Counted from the stretch's first letter, positions 30,925-43,240 are shown. The stretch is 64,000 bases of DNA from Vicia villosa (GCF_029867415.1 NC_081185.1:120135987-120199986); one strand, 5' to 3'. The notes: generated from the sequence alone by a model not told the origin. Program-made: numbers and translations.

Positions 30925-31389
30925 TGTTAGAAAATTAATTTAAACCGAATGGAATCGAGGCTAGAATCGTGTACGGAACACTTTCCTTATAGTATTTCAA
31001 GAACTCCCAATTTGTCTTGGAGTTTCTACGCAGGAATACCCCGGATAATTCAGCCTTCTCGAGTCTGCACAAGACGGGTGAAAACTCGAATGTAGCGAAG
31101 AGTGTCTAGAATTTATTCTAGAGGATTTTCAATTTTTCTGATTAGAATTCTGAATCCGAAATTATGATTTTATAGGCCATGCTGATATTGTTTCACAAGG
31201 TAGCGACCCTTGGTGAAACAATTTCTTTTCCAAGAGTTATGACTTTTGGCCCACATCATGGTTCACCAACGATTGCAACATTTCATGAAGAGTTGCCACT
31301 CTCCAAATTCAAAATTCAAATCATAGCATATTTTCTTTGTCATTTTGGAACACACTCATATTATTAATTATTATTAATAATTTGCAACA
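30925..31389 (-). repeat. 3' LTR of the 30.9-36.1 kb copia element
   Basis: Aligned end to end with 35660-36124. The 62-residue frame inside each LTR (31179-31367 and 35914-36102) is non-coding LTR sequence. Confidence 0.95.
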
Positions 31390-33873
31390 ATCCCCCACTT
31401 GTTCTAATAATGACAAGTCTAATTCCAGAATATAGAAAGCAAAAGAGTGTTAATACAGTTAGGTATCTTTCAATTTGAACTTAACCTTAGTAAAGACAAC
31501 GCAAAGCCTAATCGGAATGTTAGGTAGCTATGCTTTGAACCGTTATCCCATGTGATCAGACCGGCGTTACTATACACACACTCTTTAAAGGTTCTTCGCC
31601 TACATATCTCGCCTAGCACTATTTATGGCCATGTGCTTTTCCTGTTTTCATGAATTTTTCATGAGAGAAACTCCAACTCTCACTTTAAGACGACACCATC
31701 TTTAAATTCATATAGGTGAAGTTCAGTTTGTATCTATTTCTTGAGATACATATCCTCCTCGATATAGAACTTCACTAAGAGTTTTAAAAAAAACTCAACC
31801 CTCAATTATGTAATAGTCAACATTGTCACAAAATGTTGCACCAACTTCCAAATCAACGACTTGTTATTACCCATTGAATCTTAGGTTAAGATGTATTAAC
31901 TTCAGATTGGGTTGCTATCATTGTTGGAACACTTATTCAAGGAGTTTCAACCTCACACCTCTTGAGGTTGTCTTTACTAAATCCCTGGCCAGTAGTTTAG
32001 TAAATGAATCATTCAAATTATAGATCGATCGTATATATATGAATGAAATGATTACATCTTTAATCAATTTTCTCAGGAAAGAATGTCTAAGGCCTCAGTG
32101 CCCAGACTTTTCATTTTACACTTATCTGAATTCTCTTGCTAAATTGGCTTGACTCTCACATTGTGTTAACACCTTTGAAACATTGTCTTTAGCCAATGGA
32201 ACTTCCAACAGAAGGTCCTTCAACCATTCAAATTCTTAACCAGTGGAAGCGAGATCCACATACTATGGTTCCATGGTCAAGAGAGTGATGCATCTTTATT
32301 TCTTGCTCTTCCAAGAAATCTCACCCCAACTAATGTACATATCCACTTAGTTGTAAATATATGAACTCCAACACTCGATATCCAACTCATATTGGTATAT
32401 CCTTCTACTACGGCAGGAAACCTACCATAATGGAGGTCAAGATTTGGTTTTGAAAGATAATCAAAATCCTTGTGATTTCCTTGGAATGCTCACCATTTGG
32501 ATTGCTAGTAAATCTACTCATTTACTATTTGCAACTGCTATATCACATATAGTACATTGCATTAGAAAACCAATTTCACTTGTGTATTCTAATATAGCCA
32601 TAACTCTTCCATCATTATTTTGACACTAAGATCAAATTGAATATTCACCTTTTGAAACGTGACAGTTTGAACTTATCAAGAACTTTCTCAACAAAGTATA
32701 TTTGACTAAGTTCATAACCCCCACTATTTTCGCATTATTTTGATCCCCAAAGTTGTGTCAACTAGTCCAAGATCTTTCATCTTGAATGTGGAACTTAGAA
32801 ACCTCTTTGTTTCTAAAATTCCATTCATCTCGTTGCGAGTGATTAATCATATAATCAACATGGAGACAAAGGAATGTCACAATATTCTCACACGACTATG
32901 TACAAACACTTGTCACAAGAATCATATGAAGAACGATTTTTTTTTGTTTTGATAATCATGCATGATGATGCAAGAAGGTTTCAGATGAAGTGAGAGATGA
33001 AATTATGATCAATTTAAAATACTATAATATAAATTGCAACGAGTACCTTGGTTATTTTCACTTCTCACAAATCTTCACTTGAATTTATATGTTAAACCTT
33101 CTTGGTTAACTTCATCATTGGCGTGCATGACACTTTTGATCCTTTTTCTTCTTTGATAGTCTTTGTCTTCATCAAAACTAGATATAAGATATATTCTTCA
33201 CAATCTCCCCTTTTTTGATGATGACAAACTCTTTGAATTCCTTTTTTGATAAGATTGGGAATTCTCCCCCTAACTTGTGTGTCTCCTCTTTAATTTGTAA
33301 GTTTCCTCCTTAATCGGAGAATCTTACAATGACAAAGTCAAAATTTTAATGTCATTGTTTCGGTGCTTGTTTTAATCCATACAAGGTTTTAACAAGCTTG
33401 TACACCTTTTTGTTCATCAGTAGAAAGTATATAACCTTCTGATTTCTCCATGTAAATCTCCTCATCGAGATCTCCATTTTAGGAATGTCATTTTGACATC
33501 CTTTTGATGAACTATAAGTTCATGCAAAAACTAATGCAAACAATACTCTAATTGTTGCCGTCCTTGCTACTAGTGCATATGTGTTTAAACAATTAACACA
33601 TTCCTTTTGTCTAAACACTTGGCTATTAATCTAGACTTGTAGGTGTTTAGTGTACCATCTTTATGATACTTCCTTCTAAACACTCACTTGCATCCAATCA
33701 AGTATGATTTGACATTGTTGATTCCATTTCATCTTGGATAACATTATTCCAAGAGAAGTCCCTTGAAATTACATCTTCATTGTAACTCTTTTTGATCATC
33801 TTCCACTCGAAGAATAATAGGAATCTTACGAACAAAATTCTCACATTTTTCTTCTATTGAATACAAGAAATAT
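31390..33873 (-). pseudogene. Decayed copia RT and RNase H
   Basis: Minus-strand blocks in order from right to left. NGDLDEEIYMEKSEGYIL (RT, about 33490-33400) is followed by many stops. The RNase H part, ISWKSKK, EFEWLKDLLLEVPLAKDN and LTQCESQAN, lies at about 32330-32140. Then comes the polypurine tract. Frameshifts and stops occur throughout; no catalytic YVDD or DDE set survives in one frame. Confidence 0.8.
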
Positions 33874-33878
33874 GCTGA

Positions 33879-35266
33879 TGATAAGTGCCAAAATGTCGAT
33901 ATTTTGAGTATATATTTGTGGCACTTATCGATTCTATTCTTATGATTTTTGTAATAAAATCATAAATTTTGTGTAAATATGTGCATACTTGTGTTTTTGA
34001 TTCATTTTTATACCAATTAATAGTTTTCCATTCATTTTATAGGTATTCATGCATCTTTGGAGCATTGAGTAATAAAGACCAAAGGCTAAGCTTCAAGAAT
34101 GCAAATTCTACCAATTCATCAAAGAATAAGGCTCAAAATAAGGATGATAAAAATTATCATTTTGGTTTCAATTCATTCGTTATTGGATAGAGCATTGAAT
34201 AAGCTTTCCAACGCTTCGAACCGGGCGCAATTCGGAGTTACGGTTCTCAACTTATGGCGAAAACAAGATTTCATTTTTTCTGTCATCCGCTTAGCGGAGG
34301 GGGTCCGCTGAGCGGAGCTCCAGCGGAGCAAATCAAAGTCTGGATGCAATTTTGAGTCTGCTGAGCGGAGGGGGTCCGCTAAGCGGACCTGCTAAGACAG
34401 CAGCTCATTAAAAGGGGCAAAAATCACATTTTTAGGTTATGGGTTGGGTATTTTTGAGTCCCAACACCATCAACTTCATTCTTAAAGTAGAATTGGCTTA
34501 GAAAACAACTTCGGAGGTTGCATAAGGATGATCGGGGGTGGATTGAGCGTCGAACGGAGCTGACAAACCGGGAGATTTTCGGTTCATTTCTCTTCTTCTT
34601 TGTGTATTTCTCTTTGGTTGGGTTTTGTTTGTATATTTACTTGAATCTTATGTATATTTACCGATTATAATGTTATGTTTAACTTGCTTTACAAATCTGT
34701 GTTGATATTATCCTGGATTTTTGCTCTATGCTGGGGATTTGGGGTGCTTTAGAGATAAACTTCTTGAATCCTTATCTAGGATGATAATCTGTTGGTTCTG
34801 AACTCTAGAGATAGATTTAGAGCTAGCATTCACTGTGGATATCAGTACGTAATGCTTTCGTGTTTGAGCGGCGCGCGAGAGATCGCCGACACGAGAACAC
34901 GGATGTTCTCGTGACTTTGCGTTAGAGATAACCTTAGTTGTGAGATGATCTTGTTTGTGCTCCAGAGATGGACGCTTATGTGAGAGATACGTGATGACAT
35001 AGATGAGTATCGTAGGTTGAGTATAACGGGTTGGTAAGTGTATGTTTGTGAAGAGTGAATATATTTACATTCCTGATAAGTTATTTCTCTTCTAAGAATG
35101 TGTTTATTCTTTTCCTGTCTATATCTTTGTTTACCTTTCGTTCATTCAAACCCAAGCTCGAAACTATATAAACTATTGAATGGCATCTCTCCATCTCTGA
35201 GGGCGATAATTCCCGGATCAATATTTCCAAATCTTTTTTGTTGCTTGCCCTATACTGCATTCAACA
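33879..35266 (+). repeat. Athila-type solo LTR with GCTGA target duplication
   Basis: 1388 bp starting TGATAAGTGCCAAAATG and ending ATTCAACA, flanked by GCTGA at 33874-33878 and 35267-35271. No internal retrotransposon sequence accompanies it, so it is a solo LTR formed by recombination. It matches the LTR at 60730-62060 over nearly its whole length; that copy is followed by an Asp-tRNA-like primer site, which assigns the family to the Athila/Tat side of Ty3/gypsy. It contains a cluster of CCGCTTAGCGG-type palindromes (34286-34390). It interrupts the minus-strand copia element. Confidence 0.9.
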
Positions 35267-35271
35267 GCTGA

Positions 35272-35659
35272 CAATCGATTTTGTTCGGTCCTAAATCCTT
35301 AGCCTTTTAGACTTTCTGCCAATTCTAAGTTCAATTTGTTTTTCAACAATCATTGATGAACTTTCTGTTTGTATTTCAACAATCCGAAGAGAACCTTCTT
35401 CACAAGGTTCTTATTTGTACGACTCGAATTCCTTATCCTCCGCGATAAGATTCTCAAATTTCTACATCTCGTTATGAATCATCTTTAAATGATCTCTATA
35501 TGTCTTATAATAATAAGTTTCATTGAAACATAGATTTGACTACCCGGATTCATAACAATGATTCTTCTTGTGTTTAAAATATGTCAACGACATAATAGTT
35601 CATCTTTTGATGTTTGAAATAAAATGTCTCGATTGCCAGTATTTAAAATACTATAAGAT
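35272..35659 (-). pseudogene. Remaining interior of the copia element, unassigned
   Basis: About 390 bp between the solo LTR and the right LTR of the copia element. The minus strand has scattered copia-like text but no firm block. The expected TGGTATCAG primer site next to the LTR is absent, suggesting a deletion here. Confidence 0.45.
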
Positions 35660-36124
35660 TGTTAGAAAATTAATTTAAACCGAATGGAATCGAGGCTAGA
35701 ATCGTGTACGGAACACTTTCCTTATAGTATTTCAAGAACTCTCAATTTGTCTTGGAGTTTCTACGCAGGAATATCCCGGATAATTCAGCATTCTCGAGTC
35801 TGCACAAGACGGGTGAAAACTCGAATGTAGCGAAGAGTGTCTGGAATTTATTCTAGAGGATTTTCAATTTTTTTGATTAGAATTCTGAATCCGAAATTAT
35901 GATTTTATAGGCCATGCTGATATTGTTTCACAAGGTAGCGACCCTTGGTGAAACAATTTCTTTTCCAAGAGTTATGACTTTTGGCCCACCGCATGGTTCA
36001 CCAACGATTGCAACATTTCATGAAGAGTTGTCACTCTCCAAATTCAAAATTCAAATCATGGCATATTTTCTTTATCATTTTGGAACACACTCATATTATT
36101 AATTATTATTAATAATTTGCAACA
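35660..36124 (-). repeat. 5' LTR of the 30.9-36.1 kb copia element
   Basis: 465 bp, about 2 percent different from the left LTR by eye, followed by the TATAA duplication. Confidence 0.95.
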
Positions 36125-36129
36125 TATAA

Positions 36130-36584
36130 CACCACATTATTCAAAATCATTTATGACAACTAATTCATACTTATTCAATGATGATCTTCAATATCACTTA
36201 AGCATAATAGAAACTAGATGATGTGTATCATAGTTCAACAACTATATAAATAGAAGACTCGCCCTTCTAATATACAATGAATTCACATTATTTTACTTTC
36301 ACATCAAAGTGTTTTTTAAAGGTAAATCCCCGGTAAAAATGTAGAATATGAGATGTTGACTAGGAGATTTTAACATCAAACTTTATTTTTAATAAGCAAT
36401 TGATTATAAGATATCGCACTAGGGGTACAACCTTTACAACGAGAACACACTAATTCATCAAACTAGTTCATCACAACTTGTGATGTGAAAATTACGTTAC
36501 ATTCTCGGATAAATAAATACTTTTTAATTTAACGTCTTTTATATTGCATATTTATAGTAAAAGTAAAGACACTCATATATGATA
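36130..36584. other. Intergenic; short LINE 3' end on the minus strand
   Basis: At about 36385-36450 the sequence AATAAGCAATTGATTA, CGCACTAGGGGTACAACC, TTTACAA matches the 3' end of the minus-strand LINE fragment at 52650-52720 (AATAGGCAATTGATTG, CGCACTAGGGGTGCAACCC). It is a very short LINE tail. The rest has nothing recognisable. Confidence 0.6.
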
Positions 36585-37056
36585 CTACTAGTAATACTTA
36601 GTAATAGTACTTTTCTATTTTATTTAATTAACTTAATTATTTCGGAATGAAATGCATTAAAGTCCCAATGAAAAGATGTTTGATATATAATGCTCTCTAT
36701 GATATATAATTAGGAATATATGAATGTCAACCACCAATTACAATTTTGGTGCTTATCAACAACAACAAAAACAAATCTACTTAGAGTATCTTTTTATTTG
36801 TCAAAATTCAAAGAAAATACAAAGCATTGTCTCTATTATAGACACACTGAAATAGTCAAGTTCATGAAGAATAAATTCTAAACTACAGATCCTTAAAGTA
36901 ACCTAATCTAAAATTTGGTGAATCAAACTCTCAACATATCATTACAGAATAATATATGCTAATCATGCATGTTGTTTGTTGTAAAAATTTTAAAATAATT
37001 GCGGGATACATGAGAATCAATTGATCTTAAATTAATTAAATAATTTAATCTTTGTG

Positions 37057-37065
37057 TATAAATAG
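37057..37065 (+). promoter_or_regulatory. TATA box of hairpin locus copy B
   Basis: TATAAATAG, 61 bp upstream of the hairpin base, at the same spacing as in copy A. Confidence 0.6.
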
Positions 37066-37125
37066 GCATTCATTCTTTGTTGTTTGTAATAAATATCGTA
37101 GCATGACTTTAAAGGATATAGGAGA

Positions 37126-37215
37126 AGGTTTTCACTAACCCTCAAAGGCTTCCATGGCATCTACACACAATAATGTGGAAATCGTGGGATCCTGTTGACG
37201 GGTTATTGAAAGCTT
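37126..37215 (+). ncRNA. Candidate MIRNA-like hairpin, copy B
   Basis: The 5' arm GGTTTTCACTAACCCTC pairs with the 3' arm GACGGGTTATTGAAAGC with one mismatch over 14 bases. AAGG and TTCCA further up pair with CCT and TGGAA across an asymmetric bulge of about nine bases in the 3' arm. The substitutions between copies A and B keep most lower-stem pairs (AGTAACCC/GGGTTACT against ACTAACCC/GGGTTATT, the second with one mismatch). Confidence 0.5.
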
Positions 37216-37285
37216 TTATCCTTAAATATGGCTTGCATTCATTTGATGAACTAAAATCTATGAGTTAGTTAAACGTAAGTTTTTC

Positions 37286-37619
37286 TTATTATTTTCTCTC
37301 TTAATCATCCTCTTACTCCATAGTTCTTTTCCGATTTTCCATGTTTTATTAATATTAACAAACTGAATTTTTTTTCATAAATTACAAATATTATTAAAAT
37401 CATTGTGTCAAATAAATGAATTTTTACTTTATTGAAAATTAAATTCTGCTCTTGAATCTTGTCAACATGGTTTGATAGTAGAAGCGGTTTCTTTGGAATT
37501 CAAAAAGATCATACTTGTATATTGTTGTATATTGTATAGCAATATAACATTGACACCTCATGTTTGATAAGACTTATTTTTGAACTTATAACTTATAGTT
37601 TATAAGCTTAACTGATAAT
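37286..37619. other. No gene recognised
   Basis: AT-rich spacer without a recognisable feature. Confidence 0.5.
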
Positions 37620-38015
37620 TTAGATCCGTTTGGTAACGGTCATTTCATCACGAGCTTATAACTTATTTTGTTAGCTTATAATTTATTTTTTAGACGCTAT
37701 TTCAAATAGTGTTTTAACTTATAACTTAATTATAATTTTTTTCTTTCTTTTATATCCTTATTATTTTAACAAAATCTATTTTTATGCTTTATAATTTATT
37801 TTAATTCAATATGAAATAATTATGTATAAATATTTTTTATGTTATTTAACATTTATAAGTTAGTTGAACCGCTAATTTAACCAAACACTTCAATTAGCTT
37901 ATCAGCTATGAGTCTCATCATCAGTTATAAGCTATCAGTCATCAGCCATAAACCAAAAGCTATAAAGTATTAATTAGCTTATCAGCCAACCGCTATTTTT
38001 ACCAAACAGACTCCT
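37620..38015. mobile_element. Probable MITE with CCGTTTGGTA ends
   Basis: Bounded by ATCCGTTTGGTAACGG and CGCTATTTTTACCAAACAGA, inverted ends of a common plant MITE type. The interior repeats AGCTTATAACTTA and TTAGCTTATCAGC in both orientations. The target duplication is unclear, so the superfamily (hAT-like or other) is not settled. Confidence 0.6.
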
Positions 38016-38664
38016 AGAGAGTTGTGTATGTTGAGTAAGTTCTTATAAATAAATTAAACATAAATTATTTTAAATAAACAATTTATTTATAGTTTATAGA
38101 ACGCACACCCATTATTTATGAATTGTGGCGGATCTTGACATAATTCATTAGGGTTTTGAATACAATTTTAGAGGGAAAGAGAAGGGAAGGCTTCCGAAAA
38201 CAAAATTTAAAAAAAATATAAGAAAATATTTGATATTTTTAAAAAAACTAATTTTGTATAGAACCATAAAATAGTATTTATTATTACTGTATTTTTAATT
38301 TTTAGAATACTATAACAGCATAAAAGATATTAGGAAAATTAATGTAAGCCCTTCCCTCTAAAACCCTCCAAAGCTCTTCTGCACTACAAATTTTGAGTTC
38401 CCCTAAATTATGGGGGTTTTGATCTTATGAAGAAAAAAACTCTCCAAAATCCTCATAACCAAAATCTTTCTATTCTTTTCACTAAATCCTTACTATTTTT
38501 CAAAGTCTTCCCCGCCATTCCCTTTTAAACTCCCAAACAAAATCTAAGGGGTTAAGACTTTGCATTAAAATATATTATATATAGAGACAACAAACATATA
38601 TTTAGTATTTAGCTTGAACTCAGAGTTCGAATCTGGCCAATTAATCTTGTAGAAAAAAAATATA
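38016..38664. other. No gene recognised
   Basis: AT-rich spacer, with poorly conserved inverted phrases AGGGAAGG and CCCTTCCCTCTAAAACCCTCC around 38170-38370 that may be another decayed MITE. Confidence 0.4.
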
Positions 38665-38810
38665 CTCCCTCCATTCCTTATTATAAGCAAAATTTCACTT
38701 TTTAGATACATTGAATAATTAATGTATTAGGACTATATATAGTCTAGATACATTAATTATTCAATGTATCTAAAAAGTGAAATTTTGCTTATAATAAGGA
38801 ATGGAGGGGG
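38665..38810. mobile_element. Stowaway-type MITE
   Basis: A 146-bp near-perfect palindrome with CTCCCTCCATTCCTTATTAT at one end and its inverse at the other, flanked by TA on both sides, the target duplication of Tc1/mariner elements. About 65 bp on each side can pair with a short AT-rich centre. Confidence 0.9.
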
Positions 38811-38931
38811 TATGTTATTTGCTCAAAAGAGATCAAATTTTTTATAGTACCTAGACAAAACAATTAATTCGAGGGACACATACATTGTTATCCAAACACG
38901 ACAACATGTAAGTGGGACCATAAAATCCTAG

Positions 38932-39335
38932 TGTTTGCAGTGACACCATGATAGAACACTAAGGAGAATATAGATCAGAGAAGAGAGAAACACACAAAAG
39001 CTTTTCATGCAGTTCAGTCAAATTACCTACATCTGCGACTATAGAGTAATTATAGTTCCCTTTTCTTATGTTTTGTGAAATTTTCATATAAATTACAGTG
39101 TTACAAGCCTTATATAATATGAGGTTTTAGATTATCTAAACCCCTAATCCCTAGTTTCCCTCAACAAACAATTATCTCTATCCATAATTATCTCAACAAT
39201 ATGAGTTAATCTCTCAACAACCTATGGTTATCTTAACAACCCATAATTATCTCAACAATATGAGTTATACTCCCAATAACTCAGAGTTATCTTAACAACT
39301 CATAATTATCTCAACTATATGAGCCATATTCAACA
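38932..39335 (-). repeat. Putative 3' LTR of the split copia element
   Basis: The right end ..CATATTCAACA is followed by ATTTCCACTTTGG, which on the minus strand is a purine-rich CCAAAGTGGAAAT tract running into TGTTGAATATGG, as expected at a 3' LTR. The LTR holds several tandem-like copies of CTCAACAATATGAGTT and CATAATTATCTCAACA. The left end (TGTTTGCAGTGACACC) is a guess; the partner LTR is missing. Confidence 0.55.
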
Positions 39336-39339
39336 ATTT

Positions 39340-39950
39340 CCACTTTGGCGACTATCAAACTCTTATGAAGACTTCTTGCATAATGATTCGTCCTAGAAAC
39401 TAGGGAGGTGCTTAACACTAAAAAAAATGTAACAAGTCCAAATGTGTTTGAACTTGTCACTGGTAACTGACTTGGTCAAAATATCAGCTGCATTCTCTGA
39501 AGTGTGAACCTTCTAAAGTAATATATCCCCTGACGCCAACAACTCCCTAATCTCGTGGAACCTCACATCAAAATGTTTGGTCCTAGCATGATACACATGA
39601 TTATTCGCAAACTAGATAGCACTCTGACTATTACAATGCAACTGAACTCCACATTTCTTAATACACAACTATTTCAGTAACCCTATAAGCCATAATACTT
39701 CTTTGGAAGCATCAACAACTACCATGTATTCTACCTCAATTATAGCCATAACTACTATGGATGGAACAGATGATTTCTAGCATATAGTGCCCCCCCCGCT
39801 CCGCCCCCCGCAAGAGTAAAGACATACCCTATTATAGACCTCATATCATCCAGATCATGTGCATAGTTAGAATCCATATATCCCACAACAGATGGAATAT
39901 CATGCTCCATGTTAAACATGGTACCACGATTTGTTGAACCCTTCAAGTAC
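39340..39950 (-). pseudogene. Copia RNase H, left half of an element split by an LTR insertion
   Basis: The minus strand reads LRYLKGSTNRGTMF, SVVGYMDSNYAHDLDDMRS and IIGYVFTLAGG, the copia RNase H start with the acidic DSxYA site. It then decays through FEWKLEEIHG-type text (HVVVDASKEV near 39720, HVRFHEI near 39560) with stops. A C/G-rich insertion at 39790-39810 interrupts the GGA motif. It joins exactly, once the solo LTR is removed, to the fragment at 45865-46670: HWEEVSGS then LRYLKGST. Confidence 0.82.
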
Positions 39951-40941
39951 CTTAGTGTAGCAATGAAATTTTTGATACTAGAGCCATTGACTGACTCAGC
40001 TCAGATAATTTAACAGAGTCTCCATCGCGCTTTATTGTTTCCAAAAGAAATGGGAGAAAAAGCGAAAAAAAACTCACAGAAGTTTTTAAAATAAAAACTA
40101 ATAAACTTATCAGAGATCTATGGTTCGGGGGGTTTGTTATGCAAGGGGAAGGTATTAAAACCCCTCACATTTATGGTACTCCATAGGAACCTCTTTAAAA
40201 TATATATTACTGTTGTTATTTTCATAAAACTGTTTTTGTGTTTTTGTTTAAATAGAGTTGGAGGATGAGAAAAGAAGATTTTAAAAGTGAACTCGGTAAG
40301 ACATCGCATCTTAGGCCTAAATACCCCTTTAAAAATAGAGAAGTCAGAGCTTTTGTAGTTCCCCTTAAAAGGAAAATAAAAGAGTCAAGAGACAATTTTT
40401 TTTTTAGTGTTGAGCTTTAACAATACTCAACGGGTTTTTAAAATGTTAAGCTTTAACTTTACTTAACAAGTTTTAAAAGGTGTCAACTTTAACAATTCAA
40501 GGCGAAGGTTTAATAAAAGAGGTTGGTTGAGCTTTAACAATACAAAACCAAGGGTTGATTTAAAAAGGTTGAGCTTTAACAATACAAAACCATTTTCAAA
40601 ACTAGTGGGGTGCAAAGCTTTAACAATACTAAGCACAAAGTAAAAGAGTTGAAAAAGAGAGCGAGTACCTTGACAATTTTAGTTAATACCATTCTTATTC
40701 CTTTGGAGTTTTAGGCAACATCTTAAGCAATCAGTCATGGTGAATATCTCAAGTGATGTGTGTGATATAATATGTCTATCATGGATACAATCAAGGGTGA
40801 GCTCAACACTATCAAGGTGTAAACACAAAGATACAAGTTTAATGAATAAAATGATGACATACCTCAAGATCATTTCATGTATGAATGAGTATGATTTGAT
40901 GATGGATAGATGAATATCTCATGCATGAGAGTTAGTAAACA

Positions 40942-41018
<77 letters not shown>
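40942..41018. repeat. Compound (TG)n(TA)n microsatellite
   Basis: About 14 TG units followed by about 24 TA units, inside the solo LTR. Confidence 0.97.
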
Positions 41019-41019
<1 letters not shown>

Positions 41020-41300
41020 CCAAAGTATATATGTATAAGGATGTAAGTTAACAAGTAAATGTACAAGTATATAAGTAAGGAGAGATCATAGCAACAAGTT
41101 GTATAAATATGGTATTGCTAAAGATGAAAAGATCAAGAGATCACAAGATTATGGTTTAGAGCTCTAGTTATGTACACCTAAACCTAATTAATAAAAAGTT
41201 GATTAAAACCAAAAACCCCTAAAGGGATTGACTAAGGGAACATGTTAAAATTCTCAAGAGGAGCTTGCCTTAAACCTAGTTGATTCACACACAAGCATAT

Positions 41301-43240
41301 GGAATTAATGAACTTTTTGGTCCCTCTAAATATTCGAGATTTTGTTTTTAGTCCCTCCAAATATTTCCTTCAAAGAATAGTCCCTCTAAAATTTTCCATC
41401 CACACTTTTGGCGCTCCTGCTAATGTCCGTTAACAAAGCTAACATGGCACTGTCAGCGTGACAAAAAATGCTGACATGAATGCCACGTGGCATTTGGTCT
41501 CCATTTCATATTTTTATATAAATTTTATTTATAGCGACATGAACTTGATATAAAAGCCCAAATTTTGTAGCTAATCCGTAGCTAATTTGTAGCAAATTTG
41601 TAACTAATTCCTAGCTAATTCAAAGACATCATTTTTATGACCTCGAGTTTGTTTTTTTTTTCATAATTTTTTACAAGAAAGTTTATCACATTATAAGGAT
41701 ATCTCTCACAAAAATTTAAATTTTTTGTTGACATGAGATGAATTAAATATGAATTTTTTTAGGAGTCGGTTTTCTTAAAACGAAAGCAAGGAAAACATTA
41801 GCATATGATTGATTTTTAGGATATTATTTTTCAGGGAGCTATATCATATAATATACAAAATATCTGCAAATTTTCATGGCATTTCGAATAAGTCTCGATT
41901 TATTTTGATTTTTTTATCGAAACACATATAAATGTATTTTTTTCAAGCGACGAAATTAGAAATTTAACCATATTGATTGTAAAATTCCTAACATGCTTAG
42001 TTTTTTTTCACATTAGTTTATCAAGTTATAAGGATCTCTCCCACAAAAATTGATTTTTTTCATTAGGTTAACTAATTAATAATTTTTTAAGCGTCAGTAT
42101 TTCACGAAACAGAAAAAACGCAATATTGGCATATGATTATTTTTTAGCTAATATTTTGCAAGGAATTTGATGATAACACGTAAAAATTATCTGCAAAGTT
42201 TCATGACATTTAGCATAACTCTCGATTTATTTTGAATTTCCTATCAAAAGACATATATGTGTTTGGATCAAAATAAATCGAGACTTATTCGAAATGCAAT
42301 GAAAGTTTGCAGATATTTTATATATGTTATGATATAACTCCCTGCAAAATAATAGCTTAAAACTTAATCATATGATAATGTTTTCCTTGTTTCCGTTTTA
42401 TATAAAATTGACTTGTAATATAATTCATATTTAATTCATCTCAAGTAAAAAAATTAATTTTTTGTTAGAGATATCCTTATAATTTGATACACTAATGTCA
42501 AAAAAATAAAATAAAGCATGTCAGGCATTTTACAATCAATATGGTTAAATTTCTCATTTTGTCACTTGAAAAAAAATACATTTATATGTGTTTCGATCAA
42601 AAAATCAAAATAAACTGAGACTTATTCGAAATGTCATGAAAATTTGCAGATATTTTATATATGTTATGATATAACTCCCTACAAAATAATAGCTTAAAAC
42701 TCAATTATATGATAATGTTTTCATTGTTTCCGTTTTATAGAAAAATGACATGTAATATAATTCCTATTTAATTCATCTCAAGTAAAAGAAAAAAAATTGT
42801 GAGAGATATCCTTATAATGTGATAAACTTTCTTGTAAAAAAAAAAAACAAATTCTAGGTCATTAAAATGATGTCTATGAATTAGTTAGAAATTAGTTACA
42901 AATTAGCTACAAATTATCTACGGATTAGCTACAAATTATGGGCTTTTATATGTTGTTCATGTTAGCGACGGATTTTGCGACGGAATGTCTGTCGCTATAA
43001 ATAAAATGTATATAAAAAATATAAAATGGGGACTAAATGTCATGTGGCATCCATTTCAGCATCTTTGCCATGCAAGTAGTGTCACGTTGCAGTGTCATAT
43101 CAGCTCTGTTAACGAAGGTTAGCAGGAGAGACCAAAAGTGTGGATGCACAATTTTAGAGGGACTATTCTTTGAAGAAAATATTTAACGGGACTAAAAACG
43201 AAATCTGAAATATTTAGAGGGACCAAAAAGTACACTAACC
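41301..43240. mobile_element. Long-TIR MULE (foldback-like) with 9-bp target duplication
   Basis: 1940 bp bounded by GGAATTAATGAACTTTTTGG and CCAAAAAGTACACTAACC, flanked by CAAGCATAT at 41292-41300 and 43241-43249. The two halves are inverted copies over at least 400 bp, from GGTCCCTCTAAATATT to the CTAATTTGTAGC series and on to ATAAGGATATCTCTC. The centre holds two direct and two inverted copies of a block with TTATTCGAAATG and TTTGCAGATATTTTATA, so almost the whole element is one large palindrome. It contains no transposase. It inserted into the solo LTR. Confidence 0.92.

Larger units (their letters stand above)
30925..36124 (-). mobile_element. Ty1/copia element with both LTRs and TATAA target duplication
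   Basis: Two 465-bp direct LTRs (30925-31389 and 35660-36124) begin TGTTAGAAAATT and end ATTTGCAACA, differ at about ten positions, and are flanked by TATAA at 30920-30924 and 36125-36129. A polypurine tract (minus AAGTGGGGGA) adjoins the left LTR, so the element is on the minus strand. The interior is heavily decayed: RT and RNase H remnants are on the left. A solo LTR of another family (33879-35266) splits the right part. Subtracting that, only about 2.9 kb of interior remains, and no clear primer site adjoins the right LTR. Confidence 0.92.
36585..37285 (+). repeat. Hairpin locus, copy B (inverted copy of 17040-17722)
   Basis: Plus-strand copy of the hairpin locus with its upstream region. 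It is the clearest oriented version: upstream DNA, TATA box at 37057, hairpin at 37126-37215, then GCTTTTATCCTTAAATATGG and CTTGCATTC shared with copy A. No transposon ends or target duplications were found around it. Confidence 0.85.

Noticed and set aside
31179..31367. 62-residue frame also present at 35914-36102
   Set aside because: It lies inside the two LTRs of one copia element; conservation is due to the LTR copies, not to coding.
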